Source of the DNA: Paracoccaceae bacterium Fryx2
GTDB taxonomy: Bacteria; Pseudomonadota; Alphaproteobacteria; Rhodobacterales; Rhodobacteraceae
Reading direction: 5' to 3'
Length of the DNA: 64,000 bases
Assembly (NCBI GenBank): GCA_032334235.1
Contig: JAVSGI010000003.1
Span: 620,001 to 684,000 of the forward strand
In this document: piece after piece, positions 44,890 through 52,927 of the stretch
How the letters are laid out: each line of letters begins with the position of its first letter
How positions within the stretch are numbered: the stretch's first letter is position 1
Program-made: the position numbers and the translations under genes
Notes under the pieces: generated by a model
What the model saw: only the letters and a program-made list of their open reading frames with translations
Told to the model about the DNA's origin: nothing
The model's database searches: none

Positions 44890-45096
44890 TCATCCGGTTG
44901 CCGCGGCAAGGTCGGCGCGAAACGCCGCCTCGTCCAGCCGGTATTCGGCGCAGGCGTCGCTTACAGTGTGAAACGGGGCGATCGGGCAGCCGAAACACAC
45001 CATCCGCCGCGCGAGAAACACCGCAGCCGTTTCCGGCCACAGGTCGAACAGGCCGCACAGCGGCAGATCGGGGTCATCCTTCCTCGGGCCGCGCAT
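44890..45096 (-). CDS. DUF1858 redox-disulfide domain protein
   Basis: This 68-residue protein contains 'LPLCGLFDLWPETAAVFLAR', 'RMVCFGCPIAPFHTVSDACA' and 'EYRLDEAAFRADLAAA', the DUF1858 (hybrid-cluster-protein-associated) pattern with the C-x2-C-P motif. It is small and cytoplasmic. Such domains are thought to handle redox disulfides or persulfides in NO and nitrite stress contexts. It is divergent from norC, so the palindromic box at 45160 could serve both genes. The start at 45096 gives a domain-only protein; the longer frame to 45273 is non-family. Confidence 0.75.
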   Translation of the reverse strand: MRGPRKDDPDLPLCGLFDLWPETAAVFLARRMVCFGCPIAPFHTVSDACAEYRLDEAAFRADLAAATG

Positions 45097-45159
45097 TGTG
45101 CCTCCGTTCCGGCCAGGGTGCCGGTGGCGCGACCCTGCGCCCCGCAATGGCCCGCGTCG

Positions 45160-45173
45160 TTGTGCCGGCACAA
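45160..45173. promoter_or_regulatory. Candidate NnrR box of the norCBQD operon
   Basis: TTGTGCCGGCACAA is a perfect 14-bp palindrome of TTG-N8-CAA form, centred about 69 nt before the norC start and 70 nt before the DUF1858 start. It is the expected target of the NnrR-like regulator encoded 2.5 kb away and could drive both directions. Confidence 0.7.
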
Positions 45174-45235
45174 CGTCGCCTGCCCCGCGCCTTGCTAGAC
45201 GACCCTGATCCGCAACAATCGCCAGGACCGACCCC

Positions 45236-45688
45236 ATGTCAGAGATCCTCACGAAATCACGGGCCAGGAACATCTTCTACGGTGGATCGCTGTTCTTCGT
45301 CGTGGTGTTCGTCGCAATGACCATCCATTCGCACCACTATGTGGTCAAGGTGTCCACCGCGGGGATGCCGCTGTCGCCCGGGGTGATCCTTGGCAAGCAC
45401 GTCTGGGAACGCCACAGCTGCATCAACTGCCACACCCTGCACGGCGAGGGCGCCTACTTCGCGCCCGAGCTTGGCAACGTGATGACCCGCTGGGGCGTGC
45501 AGGACGATGCCGAGGGTGCCTATCAGATGCTGGACGGCTGGATGTCCGCCCAGCCCAGCGGCATCGAGGGCCGCCGCCAGATGCCCCATTTCGCCATCAC
45601 CCCCGAGGAAATGCGCGCCCTGGCCGATTTCCTGCGTTGGGCCGATCAGACAGACACCCAAGGCTGGCCGCCAACGGACGCGGGCTAG
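45236..45688 (+). CDS. norC: Nitric oxide reductase cytochrome c subunit
   Basis: This 150-residue membrane-anchored cytochrome has one N-terminal helix ('IFYGGSLFFVVVFVAMTIHS') followed by a periplasmic cytochrome c domain with CINCH at residues 62-66 in 'ERHSCINCHTLHGEGAYFAP'. The Met ligand lies in 'GRRQMPHFAITPEEMRALAD'. It passes electrons to NorB for reduction of NO to N2O. It lies 9 nt before norB. Confidence 0.97.
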   Translation: MSEILTKSRARNIFYGGSLFFVVVFVAMTIHSHHYVVKVSTAGMPLSPGVILGKHVWERHSCINCHTLHGEGAYFAPELGNVMTRWGVQDDAEGAYQMLDGWMSAQPSGIEGRRQMPHFAITPEEMRALADFLRWADQTDTQGWPPTDAG

Positions 45689-45697
45689 GAGAAAGCC

Positions 45698-47050
45698 ATG
45701 AAATATCAATCACAAAAGGTCGCCTACGCCTACTTTCTGGTGGCGATGGGGCTGTTCGGCATCCAGGTCATGGGCGGGCTGCTGGCGGGCTGGATCTATG
45801 TCTCGCCCAACACCCTGTCCGAGCTTCTGCCCTTCAACATCATCCGGATGATCCACACCAACGCGCTGATCGTCTGGCTGCTCCTGGGGTTCTTCGGCGC
45901 GGCCTATTTCCTTGTGCCGGAAGAATCCGAGCGGGAAATCTGGTCGGTCAAGCTCGCCTACCTGCAACTGATCATCCTCGTCGTCGGCACGCTGGGGGCC
46001 GTCGGCAGCTACCTCGTCGGCATCCATGGCGGGCGCGAGTTTCTGGAGCAGCCGCTCTGGGTCAAGTTCGGCATCCTCGTCGCGGCGCTGATCTTCCTGC
46101 TGAACATCTCGATGACCGTGCTGGCCGGGCGCAAGACCGCGATCACCGGCGTGCTGCTGACCGGCCTGTGGCTGTTGTCGCTGCTCTGGATCTTCGCCTT
46201 CATCAACCCCGACAACCTCAGCCTTGACAAGATGTACTGGTGGTTCGTCGTCCACCTCTGGGTCGAGGGCACCTGGGAGCTGGTGATGGCCGCGATCCTG
46301 GCCTTCCTGATGCTGAAGCTGACCGGGGTTGACCGCGAGGTGGTGGAGAAATGGCTTTACGTCATCGTCGCCACCGCGCTGTTTTCCGGCATCCTCGGCA
46401 CCGGGCACCATTTCTACTGGATCGGCCTGCCGGAATACTGGCAGTGGACGGGCTCGATCTTCTCGGCCTTCGAGGTGGTGCCGTTCTTCGCGATGATGTC
46501 CTTTGCCTTCATCATGGTGTGGAAGGGTCGCCGCAACCATCCCAACAAGGCGGCGCTCCTGTGGGCACTGGGGTCGGCCACCGTCGCGTTCTTCGGCGCG
46601 GGGGTCTGGGGCTTCCTGCACACCTTCCACGGCGTGAACTTCTACACCCACGGCACGCAGATCACCGCCGCCCACGGCCACCTTGCCTTCTACGGCGCCT
46701 ATGTCGCGATGAACCTCGCGATCATCACCTATGCCATGCCGCTGCTGCGCGGCCGCGCGCCCTACAATCAGGTGCTGATCATGGTGTCGTTCTGGCTGAT
46801 GACCGGGGGCATGGCGTTCATGACCTTCGTGCTGACCTTCGCAGGCACGATCCAGACCCACATGCAGCGCATCGTAGGCGACTATTACATGGACGTGCAG
46901 GATCAGTTGAGCCTGTTCTACATGATGCGCTTCGGGGCGGGCATCGCGGTGGTGCTGGGGGCCATCCTGTTCATCTACGCCCAGGTCGTGGTGCGGCGCG
47001 AGGTCATCGCTCCCGACACCATGCCGCTTGCCGAGGGCCGGACACAATGA
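45698..47050 (+). CDS. norB: Nitric oxide reductase catalytic subunit
   Basis: This 450-residue protein has twelve membrane helices and belongs to the heme-copper oxidase superfamily, cNOR type. The active-site His residues and the conserved glutamates lie in 'WFVVHLWVEGTWELVMAAIL', 'GTGHHFYWIGLPEYWQWTGS' and 'AHGHLAFYGAYVAMNLAIIT'. It holds heme b, heme b3 and the non-heme iron FeB. The stop overlaps the norQ start (ATGA). Confidence 0.98.
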   Translation: MKYQSQKVAYAYFLVAMGLFGIQVMGGLLAGWIYVSPNTLSELLPFNIIRMIHTNALIVWLLLGFFGAAYFLVPEESEREIWSVKLAYLQLIILVVGTLGAVGSYLVGIHGGREFLEQPLWVKFGILVAALIFLLNISMTVLAGRKTAITGVLLTGLWLLSLLWIFAFINPDNLSLDKMYWWFVVHLWVEGTWELVMAAILAFLMLKLTGVDREVVEKWLYVIVATALFSGILGTGHHFYWIGLPEYWQWTGSIFSAFEVVPFFAMMSFAFIMVWKGRRNHPNKAALLWALGSATVAFFGAGVWGFLHTFHGVNFYTHGTQITAAHGHLAFYGAYVAMNLAIITYAMPLLRGRAPYNQVLIMVSFWLMTGGMAFMTFVLTFAGTIQTHMQRIVGDYYMDVQDQLSLFYMMRFGAGIAVVLGAILFIYAQVVVRREVIAPDTMPLAEGRTQ

Positions 47051-47868
47051 ACGCGCTGGTCCCCGAACTGATGGCCGAACGGATGCCCGAACGCACGGTG
47101 CCCTTCTACCGCCCGGTGGCGCAGGAATGCGCGCTGTTCGAGGCGGCCCATGCCAAAGGTCTGCCCCTTCTTCTGAAGGGGCCGACCGGCTGCGGCAAGA
47201 CGCGGTTCGTCGAGCACATGGCGGCCCGTCTTGGCCGCCCGCTCTACACCGTTGCCTGTCACGATGACCTGTCGGCCGCCGACCTGATCGGGCGTTACCT
47301 CTTGCGCGGCGGGGCGACGGAATGGGTGGATGGCCCGCTGACCCGCGCGGTGCGGGAAGGGGCGATCTGCTACCTTGATGAGGTGATCGAGGCGCGCAAG
47401 GATGTGACGGTCGTCCTCCACCCGCTGACCGACAACCGCCGCACCCTGATGATCGACCGCACCGGCGAGGAACTGGTGGCCCCACCGGGCTTCATGCTGG
47501 TGGCAAGCTACAACCCCGGCTACCAGAACATCCTCAAGCGGCTGAAGCCTTCCACCCGGCAGCGGTTCCTGTCGATCACCTTCGGCTTTCCCGACCCCGC
47601 GACCGAAACCGCCGTGGTGGCGCGCGAAAGCGGGCTGGATGCGGCGCGGGTCGCCCCGCTGGTGCGGCTGGCCGGGCATATCCGCGCCCTGTCGGGGATG
47701 GATCTGGAGGAGGGCGTTTCCACCCGCCTCCTGATCTACGCCGCCAGCCTGATCGCCGGGGGGATGCCGCTGGAGCGCGCCTTGCAGGCCGCCGTGGTCG
47801 AACCGCTGACCGACGAGGCGGACGTGGCGCAGGCCCTGCGCGACGTGATCGCATCGGTTTACGGCTGA
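47047..47868 (+). CDS. norQ: NorQ AAA+ ATPase for nitric oxide reductase activation
   Basis: This 273-residue MoxR/CbbQ-type AAA+ protein has Walker A 'LLLKGPTGCGKTRFVEHMAA', Walker B 'GAICYLDEVIEARKD', sensor-1 region 'FMLVASYNPGYQNILKRLKP' and Arg finger region 'STRQRFLSITFGFP'. With NorD it inserts the FeB iron or activates NorB. The ATG lies inside ATGA at the norB end. Confidence 0.96.
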   Translation: MNALVPELMAERMPERTVPFYRPVAQECALFEAAHAKGLPLLLKGPTGCGKTRFVEHMAARLGRPLYTVACHDDLSAADLIGRYLLRGGATEWVDGPLTRAVREGAICYLDEVIEARKDVTVVLHPLTDNRRTLMIDRTGEELVAPPGFMLVASYNPGYQNILKRLKPSTRQRFLSITFGFPDPATETAVVARESGLDAARVAPLVRLAGHIRALSGMDLEEGVSTRLLIYAASLIAGGMPLERALQAAVVEPLTDEADVAQALRDVIASVYG

Positions 47869-47871
47869 GCC

Positions 47872-49752
47872 ATGGCCCTGCACCCCATGGACCTGATGGA
47901 GCCGGAAGAGACGATGGGCAACCTCTGGCACGGGGTTGCGCTGCGCCTTGCCCCGGTGACGGGCCATCCCGCCAGTGCCGTGGCGCTGGAGGCGGTGCGC
48001 CCCAGCCTGGCACTGCTGTTCCGCGCGCTGGGTGGCAAGGCCGGGATGGAAATCGCGGCCAGCCCCGCCACCGCCTCGCGTCACCGCCGGGGGCTGGGGG
48101 CGCAACTGGCCGAGGCGCGGGTGTTGGAGCATGTCGCGCGCTTCGACGGCGACAGCCTGCGCCTGCCCCCGGTGATGGCGGCCTTTCCGACGGTCGGGAT
48201 GAACCGCGCGGCCTACCTGTGGCTGGCCGCCCTTGCCGCCTGCGCCGAACCGGCCCCCCCGCCCGACGACCCGCTGGCCGCCGACCTCGCCCACCTTGCC
48301 GCGATGCAGGCCGCGACCGTGCGGGCGCTGGCGTTGTGCCCCGGTCTGCGCGCGCCCCATGCCGCGCTTTGCGCGCATCTGCTGGAAACGCAGCCCGATC
48401 ATGCCGCCTCGCAGGCCGAACGCGACGTGGCGGGGCTTGCCCGCACGCTGCTGTCTGGCGGGCAGCTTCCTGATCCAGCCACCCGGCCCGCCCCGCGCGG
48501 CTACGCCCCGCTGGCCCCGCTGCCGGTCTGGCTGCGGCTGGACCGGGCTGCCAAAGGTGCGGCCCCCGCCCCCGCCGATGACACGATCAGCGCGCCGCCC
48601 GGGCTGGCCTCTGCCACCCGCAAGCAGGCCAGACGCGAGGACAACGAACAGGCCAACCGCAAGGACAGCTTCATCATGCACCGGTTTGAGTCGATCCTGT
48701 CCTGGGTCGAAAGCATGGGCCTGAACCGCGCCACCGACGATGACGACCTGGAGAACGCCCAGAAGGCGGCCGAGGATCAGGACCACATCGCCCTGTCCCG
48801 TCACCACAAGCGCGCCGCAACCCGGCTGCGCCTGCACCTTGATCTTGCCCCGCAGGATGCCGAGCACGAACGCCTGTCGTCCCGCTTCACCTACCCCGAA
48901 TGGAACCACCGCGCCCGCACCTTCATGCCCGACCACTGCATCGTGCTGGAGGCCGACGCGATCCCCGGCGACAGCTTCACTCCCGACCCGCGCCTGATGG
49001 CCCGGGTGCGCCGCCAGTTCGAGGCGCTGCACCCGCGCCGAATCCTGCTGCCCCGGCAGGTGGACGGCAGCGAGCTTGACCTTGACGCGCTGGTTGCCGC
49101 ACAGGTCGCCATCCGCGCCACCGGGCAGGGCAGCGACCGCATCTTCCGCGACCTGCGCAGCGTGGAGCGCGACCTCTCGGTGGCGGTCCTGATGGACTGC
49201 TCGCGCTCGACCGAATCCGTCGTGGGCAGCCGCAGCATCATCGACACCACGCGCGAGGCGCTGGCGGCGCTGGCGGGCGGTATCGACGCGGCGGGCGACC
49301 GGCTGGCGATCTGGGGGTTCTCGTCGCTGCGCCGCGACCGGGTGTTCCTGACCCGCTGCAAGGGCTTTGCCGAACCCATGTCGCCCGACATCACCGCCCG
49401 CATCGGCGGCCTGCACCCCGGCCACTACACACGGCTGGGGGCGGCGATCCGCCATGCCTCGGCCCAGCTTGCCGCCGAGCCTGCGGCGCGCAAGCTGCTG
49501 CTGGTGCTGACCGACGGCAAGCCCAACGATCTTGACCATTACGAGGGCACACACGGCATCGAAGACAGCCACATGGCGGTGCGCGGGGCCCGCCGCGCGG
49601 GGCAGGCGGTGCATGGCGTGATCGTCGATGCCGACGGGCAGGACTGGTTCGCCCGCATCTTCGGCCGCGCCGGCTTCACCCTTCTGCCCGACCCGGCCCG
49701 CCTTGGCCGCGCCCTGCCCGACATCTACCGTTCCCTGACACAGGAGTCCTGA
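47872..49752 (+). CDS. norD: NorD von Willebrand factor A protein for nitric oxide reductase activation
   Basis: This 626-residue cytoplasmic protein has a C-terminal VWA domain containing the MIDAS motif D-x-S-x-S in 'AVLMDCSRSTESVVGSRS', plus 'GGLHPGHYTRLGAAIRHASA' and 'LLVLTDGKPNDLDHYEG'. The N-terminal helical half contains 'LWHGVALRLAPVTGHPASAV'. It partners NorQ in activating the reductase. It starts 3 nt after norQ. Confidence 0.95.
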   Translation: MALHPMDLMEPEETMGNLWHGVALRLAPVTGHPASAVALEAVRPSLALLFRALGGKAGMEIAASPATASRHRRGLGAQLAEARVLEHVARFDGDSLRLPPVMAAFPTVGMNRAAYLWLAALAACAEPAPPPDDPLAADLAHLAAMQAATVRALALCPGLRAPHAALCAHLLETQPDHAASQAERDVAGLARTLLSGGQLPDPATRPAPRGYAPLAPLPVWLRLDRAAKGAAPAPADDTISAPPGLASATRKQARREDNEQANRKDSFIMHRFESILSWVESMGLNRATDDDDLENAQKAAEDQDHIALSRHHKRAATRLRLHLDLAPQDAEHERLSSRFTYPEWNHRARTFMPDHCIVLEADAIPGDSFTPDPRLMARVRRQFEALHPRRILLPRQVDGSELDLDALVAAQVAIRATGQGSDRIFRDLRSVERDLSVAVLMDCSRSTESVVGSRSIIDTTREALAALAGGIDAAGDRLAIWGFSSLRRDRVFLTRCKGFAEPMSPDITARIGGLHPGHYTRLGAAIRHASAQLAAEPAARKLLLVLTDGKPNDLDHYEGTHGIEDSHMAVRGARRAGQAVHGVIVDADGQDWFARIFGRAGFTLLPDPARLGRALPDIYRSLTQES

Positions 49753-49754
49753 TC

Positions 49755-49931
49755 ATGCGCCTTCCCCTGATCCTATGCGCCCTGCTGACACCCGCTGCCG
49801 CCGTGGCCGAGGCGTTCCAGCGCCCGATCCCGCAGCCCGAGACGGCACAAGCCGAAATCGCCTATTTCGCCGCCTCCGTCGTCATGGTGCTGGCTCTGGT
49901 TGCGGTGCAATGGCTGGTCAGCCGCAGATGA
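49755..49931 (+). CDS. 58-residue single-helix membrane protein downstream of norD
   Basis: This small gene starts 2 nt after norD. Its product begins MRLPLILCALLTPAAAVAEA, a signal peptide or first helix, then a Pro/Gln-rich linker 'FQRPIPQPETAQAEIAYF' and a second hydrophobic stretch 'AASVVMVLALVAVQWLVSRR'. It ends with ATGA overlapping the next gene, so it is translated with the nor operon. Position and size recall the tiny NorF/NorE-region proteins of Paracoccus, but homology was not established. Confidence 0.65.
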   Translation: MRLPLILCALLTPAAAVAEAFQRPIPQPETAQAEIAYFAASVVMVLALVAVQWLVSRR

Positions 49932-50146
49932 GCCTCTGGCGGCTGACCCTGATCCTTTATCCCTTCGGGGCCGGGGCGATGGCGGTGAACCTGTTCTTCG
50001 CCGCGCTGATCGGATCGTGGCTGGGCCTGCCGGTGCTGACGCCGGTGCAGGCGGTGTTGGGCGGCGCGGTGCTGGGCATCCCCGCGACATGGGCCTTTGC
50101 CCGCCACATCCGGCGGCTGATGGCAAAGGCCGACGCCTGCCCCTGA
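49928..50146 (+). CDS. 72-residue two-helix membrane protein at the end of the nor operon
   Basis: The product 'MSLWRLTLILYPFGAGAMAV...' has two hydrophobic helices ('LILYPFGAGAMAVNLFFAAL', 'PVQAVLGGAVLGIPATWAFA') and a basic tail 'RHIRRLMAKADACP'. It overlaps the 58-residue gene by four bases and is the final gene of norCBQD. It may be a NorF-like accessory protein affecting NOR assembly. No family assignment is certain. Confidence 0.65.
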   Translation: MSLWRLTLILYPFGAGAMAVNLFFAALIGSWLGLPVLTPVQAVLGGAVLGIPATWAFARHIRRLMAKADACP

Positions 50147-50576
50147 CAGCTTGGGCCGAAGCGCCGCCCAGGCGTGCCGCCCGCCCCGGGCTCAGCCGGT
50201 ATCGGCGCCGCTGCCCGCACCGCCGCACCCCGGCCGTTCACCGGGCCGGCGTGGCAAAAGATGCCCGCAATTTCCCCGCACCGGCCGATGCGTCCCCATG
50301 GCGGCGAAATCATATGCTTGACTTATGGCTTCAAAACCCTCATCTCCCCCTCAACCGACGCCCGCTGCCGCGTGAGCAGCCGTCCGATTCCTTCCCGGAG
50401 TTCGGATCAGGGCAGGTGATCCAGGTTCCCACCTTCACGCAGGGGCACCGCGACCAGATCGGCGCGCGTGGCATCCGGCTATGGGCGCGAGGCTCTGGCC
50501 GCTCCTCCGTCCTGCCCCGCCTGTCGGGGTCCGAACCTCCATTGCGGCGGCCGTGTCCGCCATTTGAAAGAACAAG
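50147..50576. other. Gene-free leader region of the helicase gene
   Basis: This 430-nt spacer separates the nor operon from the DEAD-box gene and shows no gene-like frame. A TTGACT word (50318-50323) lies in an AT-richer patch, and a short CCCCG/CGGGG hairpin (50515-50529) lies 50 nt before the helicase start. Long 5' leaders are common for such cold-responsive helicases, but nothing specific is claimed. Confidence 0.35.
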
Positions 50577-51932
50577 ATGACAACGTTCGACAGCCTCGGC
50601 CTCAGCCCGAAACTGACCAAGGGCCTTGAAAAGGCCGGCTACACCACCCCGACGCCGATCCAGATGCAGGCGATCCCGCTGATCATGCAGGGCCGTGACC
50701 TGATGGGCCTGGCCCAGACCGGCACCGGCAAGACGGCGGCCTTCGGCCTGCCGCTCTTGCACCGACTGCTCGACATCGGCCACCCCCCGGCGCCCCGCAC
50801 CGTCCGCGCCCTGATCATGGCCCCGACCCGCGAGTTGGTCAGCCAGATTTCCGAGGCGCTGGAAGTGTTTACCAAGGGCACGGCCGTCAAGGTCGCCACA
50901 GTGACCGGCGGTGCGTCGATCTTCCGGCAGACCGAACGGCTGGCGCGCGGCGCCGATGTGCTGGTGGCAACCCCCGGCCGCCTGATCGACCTTCTCGACC
51001 GCAACGCCGTCAGCCTTGAACATTGCGGCTATCTGGTGCTGGACGAGGCCGACCAGATGCTCGACATGGGCTTCATCCATGCCCTGAAGAAGATCGCGCG
51101 GCATATCCCCCTGAAACGCCAGACGCTTCTGTTCTCGGCCACCATGCCGAAGCTGATCGAGGATCTGGCGCAGACCTACCTGCGCGACCCGGTCAAGGTG
51201 CAGGTCGCCCCTCCGGGCAAGCCGATCGAGAAGATCGTGCAGGGCGTGCACTTCACCCCGCAGGGCGACAAGGCCCGCCTGCTGGAAGGCTACCTGAAAA
51301 CCCATCCGGGCGAGATGGCGCTGGTGTTCGGGCGCACCAAGCATGGTTCTGAAAAGCTGATGAAACTGCTGGTCAGCTGGGGCTTCAAGGCCGGCTCGAT
51401 CCACGGCAACAAGAGCCAGAACCAGCGCGAGCGCACGCTGAGCGAGTTCCGTGACGGCAGCCTCGACGTGCTGGTGGCGACCGATGTCGCGGCGCGCGGC
51501 ATCGACATTTCGGGCGTGCGGCACGTCTACAACTACGACATGCCGAACGTGCCGGAAAACTACGTCCACCGGATCGGCCGCACGGCGCGCGCCGGGGCGG
51601 ATGGCAAGGCCGTGGCCTTCTGTGCCCCGGCCGAGATGGAAGAGTTCCGCGCCGTCGAAAAGCTGCTGAAGACCGGGATTCCGGTGCTGGGCGGCGCTGC
51701 CTGGGCGATGGACGTGTCGGCCGCGGCTCCCAAGCCGAACCAGGGCCGGGGCCGTCCGCAGGGCGGCGGCCAGGGCAAGCCCGCACCGCGCAGCGGGACG
51801 GCCAAACCGGGCGCCAAACCCGCCTCGGCCGGTCGGCCCGCCAGCGGCGGCGGCTATGGCGCGCCCAGCAAGCCGGGGCAGAACCGCCGTCCGGGCGGCG
51901 CGGCGCGCACCGGCAGCCGCACCTCGGCCTGA
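50577..51932 (+). CDS. DEAD-box ATP-dependent RNA helicase (RhlE-like)
   Basis: This 451-residue helicase has all core motifs: Q-motif region 'FDSLGLSPKLTKGLEKAGYT', motif I 'AQTGTGKTAAFGLP', Ia 'PTRELVSQ', Ib 'ATPGRLIDLL', II 'LDEADQMLDMGF', III 'SATMP', V 'ATDVAARGIDI' and VI 'HRIGRTARAG'. After about residue 385 it ends in a Gly/Pro/Arg/Lys-rich disordered tail ('NQGRGRPQGGGQGKPAPRSG'), typical of RhlE/CsdA-type proteins that bind rRNA or degradosome partners. The start has GAAAGAACAAG upstream. Confidence 0.93.
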   Translation: MTTFDSLGLSPKLTKGLEKAGYTTPTPIQMQAIPLIMQGRDLMGLAQTGTGKTAAFGLPLLHRLLDIGHPPAPRTVRALIMAPTRELVSQISEALEVFTKGTAVKVATVTGGASIFRQTERLARGADVLVATPGRLIDLLDRNAVSLEHCGYLVLDEADQMLDMGFIHALKKIARHIPLKRQTLLFSATMPKLIEDLAQTYLRDPVKVQVAPPGKPIEKIVQGVHFTPQGDKARLLEGYLKTHPGEMALVFGRTKHGSEKLMKLLVSWGFKAGSIHGNKSQNQRERTLSEFRDGSLDVLVATDVAARGIDISGVRHVYNYDMPNVPENYVHRIGRTARAGADGKAVAFCAPAEMEEFRAVEKLLKTGIPVLGGAAWAMDVSAAAPKPNQGRGRPQGGGQGKPAPRSGTAKPGAKPASAGRPASGGGYGAPSKPGQNRRPGGAARTGSRTSA

Positions 51933-51939
51933 CGCTGGC

Positions 51940-51957
51940 GGCGGGCGTCGGCCCGCC
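51940..51957 (+). terminator. Possible terminator hairpin after the helicase gene
   Basis: GGCGGGC and GCCCGCC arms with a four-base loop begin 8 nt after the stop codon. No U-rich tract follows, so termination would need Rho or the hairpin may only protect the 3' end. Confidence 0.35.
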
Positions 51958-52083
51958 GTTCGCCTGCCTGCCTGTTCGCCCGCTCCACCTTGCGCCCGGC
52001 ACTGCACCCCTGCTGCCATTAATCGGATGGCAGGGGTTTGTGTTGCACTGTCCAGGCCCGGGAAACCGGAACTGTAACGAGTG

Positions 52084-52103
52084 GCCGATGCCTAGGCATC
52101 GGC
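52084..52103. promoter_or_regulatory. Perfect 20-bp palindrome in the tdk upstream region
   Basis: GCCGATGCCTAGGCATCGGC is fully symmetrical with no spacer. It lies in a 407-nt gene-free stretch (51933-52339) between the helicase and thymidine kinase genes. It could be a repressor operator or a cruciform-forming site. The remaining spacer shows no gene. Confidence 0.45.
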
Positions 52104-52339
52104 AAGGTGGGGGGCCGCCGCAGGAAGATCGAGCAAGTCGCGACCGCCGGACAGTCAGTCGGCGGCGCGCCGGGCCTGTCATGTTCAGCGGTTTTGGCGA
52201 TCCCGGTCTTACGGAGGACCGCGGTCGCGGTGATGGTTCCGACGGCCGCTGCGGCTCCCCGCCAGTTGTGTGCCCCGCCCGGTGCGGCAAGGCCCCGCCT
52301 GCCCTTGCCTGCAGGCCGGGGCATTTGCTAAGGGCAGGC

Positions 52340-52927
52340 ATGGCAAAACTCCACTTCCACTATTCCACGATGAACGCGGGCAAATCGACCGCGCTGCTGC
52401 AGGCCTCGCACAATTACCGCGAGGGCGGCATGGCGACCTACCTTGTCACGGCGCAATTCGACACAAGGGCGGGCGAGGGCCGCATCGCCAGCCGGATCGG
52501 CATCGGCGAACCCGCCGATACTTTCGCGCCCGATGACGACATGTTCGAAAAGATCAAGCTTCGGCAGGCTTCAGGCCCGCTCGCTTGCGTTTTCATTGAC
52601 GAAGCGCAATTCCTGACGCGGCCACAGGTCTGGCAACTCGCCCGGGCGGTCGATGATCTGGGCGTGCCGGTGATGTGCTACGGGCTGCGCGTCGATTTCC
52701 GCGGCGCGCTTTTCCCCGGATCGGCCGCGCTGCTGGCCTGGGCCGACGAGATGCGCGAGGTCCGCACCATCTGCGCCTGCGGGCGCAAGGCGACCATGGT
52801 GGTGCGCAAGGGGCCCGACGGGCGGGCGTTGCAAGACGGCGAACAGGTGCAGATCGGCGGCAACGAAACCTATGTTTCGATGTGCCGCCGTCACTGGCGC
52901 GCGGCGGTGGGCGATGCGGCGGGCTGA
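52340..52927 (+). CDS. tdk: Thymidine kinase (type II)
   Basis: This 195-residue TK1-like enzyme has P-loop 'FHYSTMNAGKSTALLQASHN', Walker-B-like 'CVFIDEAQFLTRPQVWQL' (catalytic Glu in DEAQF), lasso region 'YGLRVDFRGALFPGSAALLA' and zinc-binding cysteines in 'TICACGRKATMV' and 'YVSMCRRHW'. It phosphorylates thymidine with ATP for salvage. Its 3' end overlaps the convergent EamA gene by 37 bp. The ATG at 52340 follows AGGGCAGGC; longer frames are non-family. Confidence 0.95.
   Translation: MAKLHFHYSTMNAGKSTALLQASHNYREGGMATYLVTAQFDTRAGEGRIASRIGIGEPADTFAPDDDMFEKIKLRQASGPLACVFIDEAQFLTRPQVWQLARAVDDLGVPVMCYGLRVDFRGALFPGSAALLAWADEMREVRTICACGRKATMVVRKGPDGRALQDGEQVQIGGNETYVSMCRRHWRAAVGDAAG

Noticed and set aside
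46975-49614. 879-codon open frame opposite norQ and norD
   Set aside because: Antisense shadow. The plus strand holds clear AAA+ and VWA motifs and operon overlaps.
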